Origin: Enhydrobacter aerosaccus
GTDB lineage: Bacteria > Pseudomonadota > Alphaproteobacteria > Reyranellales > Reyranellaceae
NCBI GenBank assembly: GCA_903839865.1
Contig: CAIMEE010000520.1
Span: 1 to 34,538, forward strand
Length of the DNA stretch: 34,538 nt
Direction: 5' to 3'
Shown: in pieces, positions 17,823 through 25,346 of the stretch
How the letters are laid out: the number at the start of each line of letters is the position of its first letter
Position numbering within the stretch: position 1 is the first letter of the stretch
Made by a program: the position numbers and the translations under genes
The notes under the pieces: model-generated
The model's database searches: none
What the model saw: only the letters and a program-made list of their open reading frames with translations
Told to the model about the DNA's origin: nothing

Positions 17823-19184
17823 CTATTTCTTCTTTTTGGCCCGCCTGGCCGCTGCCGCACGGGCGGCCAGTTTCGCACGAAGCGGCGCCGCCCGCCCCTT
17901 CTTTGTGACTTGGCGGGCACGCCCAAAGGCCAGGCCGCCGGCCGGTACATCCTCTGTAATCACGCTGCCTGCCGTCACGTTGGCGCCCTTGCCAACCTTG
18001 ATCGGCGCCACCAGAGAGCTGTTGGAGCCGATGAAGACGTCGGGCCCGATCACCGTGCGGTGCTTGCCGTAACCGTCGTAATTCACGGCGATCGTACCGG
18101 CGCCGATGTTGCTGCCCGCGCCGATATCGCTGTCACCGAGATAGGCCAGGTGATTTGCCTTGGCGCCGCGGCCCATCTTCGTCGCCTTGAGTTCGACGAA
18201 ATTGCCGATATGCACGTCTTCGGCGATCTCCGAGCCCGGTCTGATGCGCGCGAAAGGCCCGATGATCGCGCCCTTGCCGATACGGCCGCCTTCGATATCG
18301 CAGAACGCCTTGATCTGGACGTTGGAGGCCACGTTCACGCCGAGCCCGAAGCGTACGTTGGGGCCGATCGTGACGTCGGTGCCAAGCTTTGTGTCCGCCG
18401 CGAGCCAGACCGTGCCGGGATCGGTCATCGTGACGCCCGCTTCGAGGGCCGCCGAGCGCAGGCGCCACTGCAGCGACGTTTCCGCAACCGCGAGCTCGGC
18501 CCGCGAGTTGATGCCCTGGAACTCCTCCTCGTCGCCTTCCACGGCGATAGTGCGATGGCCCTGTGCGCGCGCGAGCGCCACGGCGTCGGTGAGATAATAT
18601 TCACCCTTCGCATTGTCGTTGCGGATCGCACCGAGCAGGGAGGCGATCAACGCGCCGTCGATGCACATTACGCCGGAATTGCAGAAATCGACGTCACGCT
18701 CGGCGCCGACAGCGTCCTTGCTCTCGACAATCTTCTCAAGCTCGTCGTCCTTCATGATAAGGCGGCCGTAAGGCGTGGGATCGGCGGCGCGGAAGCCCAG
18801 CACGCCGACCGCGGCCTTCCCGGCCGCGCAGGCGGCAAGAAGCGCGCGCATCGTGGCCGCAGTAATAAGAGGTGCATCGCCGAATACCACGAGCACCGGA
18901 CCGCTGTGCCCTTTGAGCTGGCCGAGCGCTGCTTTGGTCGCGTGCGCCGTGCCGAGCGGTCTGTCCTGCACCACGGTCGGATGGGGTGCAAAAGCCGCAG
19001 CCACGGCGGTAGCCCCGGGGGCCACGACGCCGATCACCTTGGCGGGCTTCAATCGGGTGGCCGCTTCCAGCACGTGGCGCACCATTGGCCATCCGGCGAG
19101 AGGATGCAGGACTTTCGGAAGGGCCGATTTCATGCGCGTCCCGGCCCCTGCTGCCAAGACAACCACAGCTACTGACTTTTTCAT
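17823..19184 (-). CDS. glmU: Bifunctional UDP-N-acetylglucosamine pyrophosphorylase / glucosamine-1-phosphate N-acetyltransferase
   Basis: Catalyses the last two steps to UDP-N-acetylglucosamine. The 453-residue product has the N-terminal uridyltransferase motif LAAGAGTRMKSALPKVLH, then DRPLGTAHA and VVFGDAPLI, and from about residue 250 a left-handed beta-helix of hexapeptide repeats (IGPNVRFG, IGPFARIRPGS, IGNFVELK, ANHLAYLGDSDIG, NYDGYGKHRTVIG), ending in a lysine-rich tail. The ATG at 19184 is chosen over an upstream in-frame start at 19220 because the nucleotide-binding strand begins at residue 3. Forms a likely operon with glmS and is divergent from gph with only 59 bases between. Confidence 0.97.
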   Translation of the reverse strand: MKKSVAVVVLAAGAGTRMKSALPKVLHPLAGWPMVRHVLEAATRLKPAKVIGVVAPGATAVAAAFAPHPTVVQDRPLGTAHATKAALGQLKGHSGPVLVVFGDAPLITAATMRALLAACAAGKAAVGVLGFRAADPTPYGRLIMKDDELEKIVESKDAVGAERDVDFCNSGVMCIDGALIASLLGAIRNDNAKGEYYLTDAVALARAQGHRTIAVEGDEEEFQGINSRAELAVAETSLQWRLRSAALEAGVTMTDPGTVWLAADTKLGTDVTIGPNVRFGLGVNVASNVQIKAFCDIEGGRIGKGAIIGPFARIRPGSEIAEDVHIGNFVELKATKMGRGAKANHLAYLGDSDIGAGSNIGAGTIAVNYDGYGKHRTVIGPDVFIGSNSSLVAPIKVGKGANVTAGSVITEDVPAGGLAFGRARQVTKKGRAAPLRAKLAARAAAARRAKKKK

Positions 19185-19243
19185 GGTTGATTCGATGCCA
19201 CGAGGCTGGCGGTCTCGCAAGCCGGATGTGCTAAGGAACGGGC

Positions 19244-19945
19244 ATGAAACCCGATGCCGACGCCCTTATCGCTGGCCGTTTCCAGACCGTGGTCTACGAC
19301 CTCGATGGCACCCTGATCGACAGCGCCAAGGACATGCAGGTGGCTGTGAGCAACGTGCTGGCCGACCACGGCCTGCCGCCCGTCACCGAGGACGATGTCC
19401 GAATCTTCATGGGCCAGGGCAGCAAGGTCACCATGGGCAAGGCCTTCTCCAAGTACGGGAGAACGCTGGACGATGCCGCCCTCACTGCCGTGACAAGGGA
19501 ATTTGTTCGCTACTACGAGGCCGATCCCATCAGCAATACCGTGGCCTTCGACGGCGTGGCCGGCGTGGTCGCCCACTTCGCGAAGCTCGGCCTCAGACAG
19601 GGTGTCTGCACCAACAAGTTCGAGAAGCCTTCGCGCATGATCCTGGAGCATCTGAAGCTGATGCCCCCGATCGGCGACGTGGCCGGCGCCGATACCTTTC
19701 CCGTGAGAAAGCCCGACCCCAGACATATCCTGATGCTGGTCGAACGCATGGGCGGCGATCCGAAGAGCACCGTCATGATCGGCGACTCGATCCACGACGT
19801 CGAGGCCGCCCACGGCGCGGGGCTGCCCGCGGTCCTGGTGAGTTGGGGCTACACCGTGAAGCCCGCCAGCGAGCTTGGCGCCGAAGCCGTGATCCAGCAT
19901 TTCGGCGCCCTGCCCGAGGCTCTTGGGGAGATCGCGAACCGTTGA
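19244..19945 (+). CDS. gph: Phosphoglycolate phosphatase-like HAD hydrolase
   Basis: A 233-residue HAD-superfamily phosphatase with a class I cap. Motif I is YDLDGTLIDS (D19 nucleophile, D21), motif II lies at GVCTNKFEK, the motif III lysine is in RKPDP, and motif IV is MIGDSIHDVEAA. Length, the PVRKPDPRHIL segment and the family's frequent position beside glmU in alphaproteobacteria favour phosphoglycolate phosphatase, which clears 2-phosphoglycolate, although related HAD enzymes cannot be excluded. AAGGA sits about six bases before the ATG. The next feature downstream is the tRNA gene. Confidence 0.88.
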   Translation: MKPDADALIAGRFQTVVYDLDGTLIDSAKDMQVAVSNVLADHGLPPVTEDDVRIFMGQGSKVTMGKAFSKYGRTLDDAALTAVTREFVRYYEADPISNTVAFDGVAGVVAHFAKLGLRQGVCTNKFEKPSRMILEHLKLMPPIGDVAGADTFPVRKPDPRHILMLVERMGGDPKSTVMIGDSIHDVEAAHGAGLPAVLVSWGYTVKPASELGAEAVIQHFGALPEALGEIANR

Positions 19946-19979
19946 CGGGCCGCCCGCCGCATCCTATACGCGCGCCTTC

Positions 19980-20054
19980 GGGCGCGTAGCTCAGCGGGAG
20001 AGCACACCCTTCACACGGGTGGGGTCGTAGGTTCAATCCCTACCGCGCCCACCA
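19980..20054 (+). tRNA. tRNA-Val (anticodon CAC)
   Basis: A complete 75-base cloverleaf including an encoded CCA. The acceptor arms GGGCGCG (19980-19986) and CGCGCCC (20044-20050) pair fully; the D arm is GCTC/GAGC; the anticodon stem CACCC/GGGTG encloses the loop TTCACAC with anticodon CAC, reading GUG valine codons; the T arm is GTAGG/CCTAC around TTCAATC. The ten bases just upstream can form a competing hairpin with the 5' acceptor strand (see findings). Its 5' end lies 35 bases after the gph stop. Confidence 0.97.
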
Positions 20055-20093
20055 TTGCCCCGCGAGGATTGCCTCCGGGCCAATACCAACCGT

Positions 20094-20465
20094 ATGAAAC
20101 GCTCCCTCCAATGGCCTGGGGCCAATCCAAGAACCGGGAGCACTGTTCCCCGAGGGGACAAAGCGGTCGAGGCGATTTGCGCCGTCATCAGCCGCATCCC
20201 GAAAGGCTGGGTCGCAACCTACGGCCAGGTCGCCACCATGGCCGGCATGTCCCGACGCGCCCGTCTTGTCGGCCGCGTCCTCCAGCATCTCGACCCGAAG
20301 ACCAGGATTCCGTGGCACCGCGTCGTCAACGCCAAGGGCGAAGTCTCCTGCAGCCTGTCGCGCAATGGCGGTGACATCGTGCAACGACGTCTCCTTGAAA
20401 AGGAAGGCATCGAGTTCGACGGCAAGGGCCGCCTGGATCTGGAGCGTTGCCGCTGGCGCGACTGA
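20094..20465 (+). CDS. atl: Alkyltransferase-like protein (MGMT family, Cys replaced by Trp)
   Basis: A 123-residue protein of the O6-alkylguanine-DNA alkyltransferase DNA-binding domain family. The helix-turn-helix region (IPKGWVATYGQVATMAG, then SRRARLVGRVLQ with the arginine-finger position) is intact, but the alkyl-acceptor motif PCHRV reads PWHRVV, so the protein cannot dealkylate by itself. Such alkyltransferase-like proteins bind O6-alkylguanine in DNA and hand the lesion to nucleotide excision repair. The ATG at 20094 is preferred; the frame is open from a TTG at 20055, directly adjoining the tRNA end, which is unlikely. It converges with the protease-like gene with six bases between stops. 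Confidence 0.9.
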   Translation: MKRSLQWPGANPRTGSTVPRGDKAVEAICAVISRIPKGWVATYGQVATMAGMSRRARLVGRVLQHLDPKTRIPWHRVVNAKGEVSCSLSRNGGDIVQRRLLEKEGIEFDGKGRLDLERCRWRD

Positions 20466-20471
20466 CGCCCC

Positions 20472-21263
20472 TCAGCGGGCGAGGCTCGCGTAGGGGGTGC
20501 GCAACTTCTCGACCCTGACGGCGAAAGTATTGGGCGACACCGTCGCAGCGGGCCTTCCCCGCGTTCCCGATGGGCCGAACAGCGACAGATAGCGCTCGTC
20601 GCTCAGGTTCGAGAAGGTCCCGACCACCAGCCCCTCGCAGTTGAGGACCGGACTGCCCGATCCGCCGGCTGAGAACGCAGCCTGGTTGGCATCGCCCTGC
20701 ACGTCGATCGCGAACTGGCTGCGCGGCTGGCGGAAGCGCTGCACCGGCTGCGGGCCGACATAGGCGAGCGCGCTGCCGAAGTGCAGCAGGCCGCTCGCAT
20801 AGCCCGCGATCGCCAGAGGCTCGCCTGGAGCGACCTCCCCTGTCTTGATCTTCATCGGCCACACGCTCATCGCGGGATTTTCGAGAAGGACCAGCGCGAT
20901 GTCGTCGCGCGTGTCGCGCGCCAGCACGCGGGCCTTCGGGCGCTGGATGAAGCCGTGCGCTGCGTCGGGCTTGGAAGCCTGGATCAGCATGCTTGTCCAC
21001 TCCTGTTCGGCGAGCGCCAGCGCGCTCATGACACGACCGTTGGTGATCAGCACCTGCCGCGACTGGCAGAACCAGCCCAAGCCGAGCCACGACCGCGGCG
21101 CCCCCTCGTCGACGACCCGCTCGATCCGGACGACGCTGTCGGCGTAATCGCGCGGGGCGACACAATCGCCCGCCCATGCGCCCTGGCCGCCGGCAAACAG
21201 AGCCAGAATCGCAAGCGCACATCCCCGGAAAAGAGAAAATCTCCCCGTAGAACGCAGGACCAA
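20472..21263 (-). CDS. Exported trypsin-fold (HtrA/S1-like) protein lacking the catalytic histidine
   Basis: A 263-residue protein with a signal peptide (hydrophobic CALAILALFAGG, cleavage after GAWA) followed by a chymotrypsin-like domain. The region corresponding to HtrA's TNxHVV reads LITNGRVM, so the catalytic His is Arg77; the Asp is kept in DDIALVLL (D120 or D121), and the Ser in GGSGSPVLN (S202). There is no PDZ domain. The charge-relay is therefore broken and the protein is probably a non-catalytic binding protein, or uses an atypical mechanism. The longest frame starts at TTG 21263, which follows a GGGGGA purine run with short spacing; no ATG precedes the signal peptide, so the start is uncertain. 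Confidence 0.75.
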   Translation of the reverse strand: MVLRSTGRFSLFRGCALAILALFAGGQGAWAGDCVAPRDYADSVVRIERVVDEGAPRSWLGLGWFCQSRQVLITNGRVMSALALAEQEWTSMLIQASKPDAAHGFIQRPKARVLARDTRDDIALVLLENPAMSVWPMKIKTGEVAPGEPLAIAGYASGLLHFGSALAYVGPQPVQRFRQPRSQFAIDVQGDANQAAFSAGGSGSPVLNCEGLVVGTFSNLSDERYLSLFGPSGTRGRPAATVSPNTFAVRVEKLRTPYASLAR

Positions 21264-21373
21264 TATCCCCCGATAAGCGGTCCGCTACCCGACGACGCCG
21301 AAACGATTACATGCCCCTCCAGAGCCGTAGAGATGCACTTCTGGACAAGTCGTGATAGCTAACGGTCTGTGTC

Positions 21374-22417
21374 ATGACCAACGCCCTATCGCTCCGCCCT
21401 GGCGATCGCCTGCCCGACTTCTTCCTGCCCAGCCTCGACGGCAAGCTGCGCAAATTCATCTGGTCGTTCACCGGCCAGCCGGTTGCGCTGATCGCCATCG
21501 ACGACCTGAAGGCTGTCGATGCCGAGCCGTTCCAGGCCTTGCTGGCGGCATGCCACGCGGCCTCGACCGTGCCTGTCGTCGTGTGCGGCAACCCGGTTGC
21601 GGCGGCCGGCGCACCGTGGACAAAGCTCTGCGGGGGCGCGGACACGCTGCTGCTCTGCGACGCCGAGCGCAAGTTCCTGCCCGCCCTCTTGAGCCAGGGA
21701 AGCATCGGCTTCGGCCAGTCGGTGATGCGCACACGCGTCGTTGTGCTCGACCCCAACCAGCTGGTCGCGGCGACCTTCGACACGCGAGCATTGCCTGCCG
21801 CCGCCGAGGCGATCGGCGCGCTGGCCGACAGCGTGCGCAGCAACGGCGGCGCAGGCCAGGTGATCGCCTCGCCCATGGCCCCGGTGCTGGTTCTGCCACG
21901 GGTCCTGGAGCCCGACTTCTGCACGCAGGTCATCCACCTCTGGGAGAAGGGCGATCACAAGGACAGCGGCGTCTCGAGCCGCTACGGCAATGTCGGCGTG
22001 CTCGAGTTGAAGCGCACTGAGGACTACATGGTGAGCGAGCCCATGATGCAGAAGGCGATCTCCGATCGCCTTGCATTCCGCATCGGGCCCGAGCTCACCA
22101 AGGTTTTCGCCTTCGACCGCCAGTTCACCTTCGACGCGCATGTCGTACTGTCCTACAGCGCCGACGGCGGACATTTCTTCGGCGCCCACCGAGACAACGG
22201 CGCCCCCAGCACCCAGGACCGGGCCGTCGCCGTGTCGCTCAACCTCAACGACGACTTCGAGGGCGGCGAACTGGTGTTCCCCGAATACGCCGGCGTGAAG
22301 GTGAGTCCGCCCGCCGGCGCCGCGGCGGTCTTCTCCTGCTCGGTGCTGCATCAAGCACTGCCCGTGACGCGCGGCCGGCGTTTCGCGCTGACCACGTTCT
22401 TTCGCCAGAAGCAGTAA
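21374..22417 (+). CDS. Redoxin-like domain fused to a 2-oxoglutarate/Fe(II) prolyl-hydroxylase-type oxygenase
   Basis: A 347-residue cytoplasmic fusion. Residues 6-150 look like a peroxiredoxin/thioredoxin fold (LRPGDRLPDFFLPSLDGK, then CDAERK and VVVLDPNQLVAA), but no cysteine stands where the peroxidatic Cys belongs. Residues ~170-347 form a double-stranded beta-helix oxygenase of the prolyl 4-hydroxylase group: iron ligands H272 and D274 (GAHRDN) and H326 (VLHQALPV), and R336 for 2-oxoglutarate, ten residues after the last His. The oxygenase should be active; its substrate is unknown and may be a protein side chain. ATG 21374 has no clear ribosome site. Its TAA overlaps the start of the next gene by one base. 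Confidence 0.85.
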   Translation: MTNALSLRPGDRLPDFFLPSLDGKLRKFIWSFTGQPVALIAIDDLKAVDAEPFQALLAACHAASTVPVVVCGNPVAAAGAPWTKLCGGADTLLLCDAERKFLPALLSQGSIGFGQSVMRTRVVVLDPNQLVAATFDTRALPAAAEAIGALADSVRSNGGAGQVIASPMAPVLVLPRVLEPDFCTQVIHLWEKGDHKDSGVSSRYGNVGVLELKRTEDYMVSEPMMQKAISDRLAFRIGPELTKVFAFDRQFTFDAHVVLSYSADGGHFFGAHRDNGAPSTQDRAVAVSLNLNDDFEGGELVFPEYAGVKVSPPAGAAAVFSCSVLHQALPVTRGRRFALTTFFRQKQ

Positions 22418-22794
22418 TGCTGCGCGTGCTGGCGATCACGGCGCTCCTGGTGCTGCCGACCCTCGCGATGGCGCAGCAGAAGGAATCGCGCGCGCACATG
22501 GAAGCGTGCCTGCGCTGGTCGCTCGCGGGCGACCGGTTTGTGACGCGCAACAGCTGCGACACGCCGATCTCGATCCTGTTCATGACGCTCTATGACGGCC
22601 ACTTCACCGAGAAGAACGTGCCGCCGGGCGGCCTCTTCCAGTCCGATCCGGTCGATGCCAACAGGTCTGACCAGATGATGTTCTCCGCCTGTCCGGTCGG
22701 CTACCGGCCGAACCTGCGGTTCACCACCGAGAACGCCGAGGCGATCCGGGTCAGCCTGTACAATTGCGTGCCGCCGGGTAAGCCCACCTCCTGA
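22417..22794 (+). CDS. Small secreted protein of unknown function
   Basis: A 125-residue protein with a clear signal peptide (MLRVLAITALLVLPTLAMAQ). The mature part has four cysteines (in EACLRW, NSCDTP, SACPVG and YNCVPP), which in the periplasm could form two disulfides, and predicted beta strands (ISILFMTLYDG). I do not recognise the family. Its ATG overlaps the stop of the redoxin/oxygenase gene (TAATG), so the two are translationally coupled and may act together, although one is cytoplasmic and the other exported. Confidence 0.75.
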   Translation: MLRVLAITALLVLPTLAMAQQKESRAHMEACLRWSLAGDRFVTRNSCDTPISILFMTLYDGHFTEKNVPPGGLFQSDPVDANRSDQMMFSACPVGYRPNLRFTTENAEAIRVSLYNCVPPGKPTS

Positions 22795-22816
22795 GCTACT
22801 CGTCCTGAGTTACTCG
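22789..22816. repeat. 14-base tandem duplication across two convergent stop codons
   Basis: TCCTGAGCTACTCG (22789-22802) is followed directly by TCCTGAGTTACTCG (22803-22816), one mismatch. The first copy holds the TGA of the small secreted protein; the second holds the TAA (minus strand) of the TauD-type gene. Confidence 0.9.
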
Positions 22817-23826
22817 GCGGCGACCGGTATCCAGCTCTTGGCCTCGCCCGCGTAAGCCACGCCCGGATTTCCGTGCACCGTCGTGCGCCACATCATGCGT
22901 TGATCGCCGGGCTCGTACCAGGTCGCGGCATGGACGAGGCAGCGATTGTCCCAGACCAGCATGTCGCCCTGTTCCCAATGATGGGCATAGACGAAGCGAC
23001 GCTCGGTCATGTGCGACATCAGCTCGTCGACCAGCTTGGCGCCGTCGCCGTGCGGGCCCTTCTCCATGCCGACGAACGGGCCGTCGAACCAGTCCATCTG
23101 CCCGCCTTCGCAGAGATAGAGCGAGCGCTTGCCGGTGACCGGATGCGTGCGCACCACCGGCTGGCGCTGCGAGCGCTCATGCGGCTTGAACGCGCGCGGT
23201 GTCTCGCCGGCCAGCGCCGCGCGACGCGAGCGCCCGGTACCGGGCTGGGCATGAAGCCCCTCGAGCTTGTCGACTTTGGCCTTGAGCGCAGGTGACAGGG
23301 CCTCGTAGGCGAGCGTCCCATTGGCAAAGAGCGTCTGCCCCTGGTCGCGTGCGACCGGAGTCGCGGCATAGAAGAGCGAGATGTCGGGCGGCGGGCGACG
23401 GTAGCTCTGGTCGGTGTGCCAACCGCCCTGGTGCGGGTACTGCACCGGCAGCTTGCCGTCGGTGGCGACGGGAGGATTGGGCCGCGGCGGCGGCATCTTG
23501 CTGACCGGCGCCATGTTCGAGACCAGCAGGATCTCCGGTACCTTGGTGTGCACGGAACTGAGGTTGGTGAGCGTGTGGCGATAGTCCTCGACCTCCGGGC
23601 CGAACACGCGGCTGAGCGTGACGAGCAGCGACGGATCGTCGTTGATCTCGTGGAGCCCCTGCACCAGCAGCAACCCGCCATGGGCCGAAAGTGCGTCCGG
23701 CAAAGCGGCCGGGTCGGCCTTCATCGCCGCGGCGAGAGCGCGCGCGCCTTTGCCGTTCTTCAGGATGACGTTGGCGCCGAATGCCGCATCGTTCAGCGGG
23801 CCTTTGATCTCGAACTGGGTGCTCAT
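22810..23826 (-). CDS. TauD/TfdA-family 2-oxoglutarate-dependent dioxygenase
   Basis: A 338-residue Fe(II)/2-oxoglutarate enzyme. The iron triad is H137 and D139 (GWHTDQSY) and H299 (NRCLVHAATW); R314 in RMMWRTTVHG binds 2-oxoglutarate. Family members hydroxylate taurine, phenoxyacids, alkyl sulfates, pyrimidine deoxynucleosides and other small acids; nothing here fixes the substrate. The ATG at 23826 has GGAGGG upstream and overlaps the stop of the M81 gene by four bases (ATGA), so the two are coupled. It is the last gene of a six-gene minus-strand array. The frame is open back to 24519, but only as a shadow of the M81 gene. Confidence 0.9.
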   Translation of the reverse strand: MSTQFEIKGPLNDAAFGANVILKNGKGARALAAAMKADPAALPDALSAHGGLLLVQGLHEINDDPSLLVTLSRVFGPEVEDYRHTLTNLSSVHTKVPEILLVSNMAPVSKMPPPRPNPPVATDGKLPVQYPHQGGWHTDQSYRRPPPDISLFYAATPVARDQGQTLFANGTLAYEALSPALKAKVDKLEGLHAQPGTGRSRRAALAGETPRAFKPHERSQRQPVVRTHPVTGKRSLYLCEGGQMDWFDGPFVGMEKGPHGDGAKLVDELMSHMTERRFVYAHHWEQGDMLVWDNRCLVHAATWYEPGDQRMMWRTTVHGNPGVAYAGEAKSWIPVAAE

Positions 23827-25337
23827 GCGCGTTGCCCTCCCGCATAAGGATCGTTGACGCCGTCGAGCGGCCAGATCGGCCGACGCAGCTTCTTGAACTT
23901 CAGCCGTGAAATGTCCGGCGAGCATATGCCGCCTGAGTCGACCAGCACAATCTCCCGCGCGATCGGCCCGTAGGCCGCGCGGAAATGCTGCACGCTCTTC
24001 ACCACCAGGACGCTCTTGGTCGTGGGGTCGATGCCCTGGCTCAGGAAGACCTGCAGGTCGATCGTCTGGACGCGGCTCGAGATGGTGATGACGTCGATGC
24101 CGCCGATGCGCAGCACCGCCGTCGGGCCCATCTGGGTCTCGACGCCGGCGTTCATCGGCCCGTCGTTCCTGAAGGTGCCATCCGAAAGCATCCTCACGAC
24201 GGCCCTCGCTTTGACCGGCTTGCCCATCGACTCGTCGGTGTGGCCGCCCAGTTCCACATCGATCTCGGCGCCAACACCGGCCTTCATCGCCTGCTGCACA
24301 GTCCTGGGATCGAAGATCGTGCCGAAGGCCACGTTCTCGATCCCGGCATCGAGCAACGCCTGCAGTACCGGCGTCGTGTCGTTGTAGCCACCGCCGCCGG
24401 GATTGTCCGTGCCGTCGGCGATCACCAGCGGGCCCTTCTTGCCGGCGCTGGCCTTGGCGGCGGCGATGCCGTCGGCGATCGGACGATAGTCCGAAGAACT
24501 CTCGTCGCGCCGTTTCCATATCTCGTCGATCATCGCCTGCGCGATCGCCTTGGCGCGCGCTTCCTTGCCGGGCTCATGGCTCACGGCAATGGAGGGGCCC
24601 GTATAGGGAATGTCTGACCAGGTGAAGCCTACCTGGATCGACACCACGTTGATGCCCTCTTCCTTCTCGTAGCCGTCGGCGTTCGCCAGCAACTCGCGCA
24701 TCAGGCCGGGCTGGGTCGTGCGGCCGTGATCAGCGCCTTCGAGCATCGCGGGCTGGACCAGCAGGCAGCGCGGCTTCTTCTTGCCTTCCATTGCCTCCTG
24801 CACCAGCGCTGCGGCCTGGATCGAACGCTCGTAGCCATCGACATGCGGATAGGTGCGAAAGCTCACGAGCGCATTGGCGTTGATCGCCATCTTGATCGTT
24901 GCATTGGCGTGCAGATCGAGCGTGGCGACGATCGGCACGTCGGGCCCCACGATCTTGCGCAGCGCCTCGAGCAACGCACCTTCGGCATCGTCCTCGGTCT
25001 CGGTGACCATCGCGCCGTGCAGCGAGAGGCAGATCCCGTCGAGCTTGCCCGCCTTCTTCGCCGTGTCGAGGATGATGTCGCGGATGGTTTCCCACGTCAC
25101 CTTCGTCAGCGTGCCCGAGGGCGTCGCGTTGGCCGCCACGGCATAGACCGGCTCCCAGCCATACTTGGCGGCGGAATCGATGTAGCCACCCATCTCGTTC
25201 TTCGTGCCCTTGAACTTCGGCACGATCGCCTCGCCCTCGACCAGGAAGCGGCGGCGGTAGTCGTCGAGCGTGGTCGGCAGCTTCGAGAAGGTATTGGTCT
25301 CGTGCATGAACTGCGCGAGCAGGACGCGGTACGCCAT
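23823..25337 (-). CDS. M81-family metallopeptidase (MlrC-like)
   Basis: A 504-residue protein with the M81/DUF1485 N-terminal domain (AQFMHETNTFSKLPTTLDDY, CLSLHGAMVTE, ATLDLHANAT, YPHVDGYER) and the MlrC C-terminal domain (VIADGTDNPGGGGYNDTT, LGGHTDESMGKPV, VVKSVQHFRAAYGPIARE, DSGGICSPDI). H12 and the DLHAN and LHGAM histidines are likely zinc ligands. MlrC itself finishes microcystin breakdown, but most family members occur in bacteria unrelated to cyanotoxin degradation and their substrates are unknown; a small amide or peptide is the cautious guess. It follows the carboxymuconolactone decarboxylase-like gene by nine bases and overlaps the dioxygenase gene by four. Confidence 0.92.
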   Translation of the reverse strand: MAYRVLLAQFMHETNTFSKLPTTLDDYRRRFLVEGEAIVPKFKGTKNEMGGYIDSAAKYGWEPVYAVAANATPSGTLTKVTWETIRDIILDTAKKAGKLDGICLSLHGAMVTETEDDAEGALLEALRKIVGPDVPIVATLDLHANATIKMAINANALVSFRTYPHVDGYERSIQAAALVQEAMEGKKKPRCLLVQPAMLEGADHGRTTQPGLMRELLANADGYEKEEGINVVSIQVGFTWSDIPYTGPSIAVSHEPGKEARAKAIAQAMIDEIWKRRDESSSDYRPIADGIAAAKASAGKKGPLVIADGTDNPGGGGYNDTTPVLQALLDAGIENVAFGTIFDPRTVQQAMKAGVGAEIDVELGGHTDESMGKPVKARAVVRMLSDGTFRNDGPMNAGVETQMGPTAVLRIGGIDVITISSRVQTIDLQVFLSQGIDPTTKSVLVVKSVQHFRAAYGPIAREIVLVDSGGICSPDISRLKFKKLRRPIWPLDGVNDPYAGGQRA

Positions 25338-25346
25338 CGGTTACTC

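Noticed and set aside
20055-20093. An earlier TTG start for the alkyltransferase-like gene, adjoining the tRNA end
   Set aside because: The extra 13 residues show no family similarity, there is no ribosome site, and the ATG at 20094 is adequate.
23823-25337. Microcystin degradation by the MlrC-like protein
   Set aside because: MlrA, MlrB and MlrD are absent, and M81 proteins are widespread in bacteria with no link to cyanotoxins, so the specific function is not supported.
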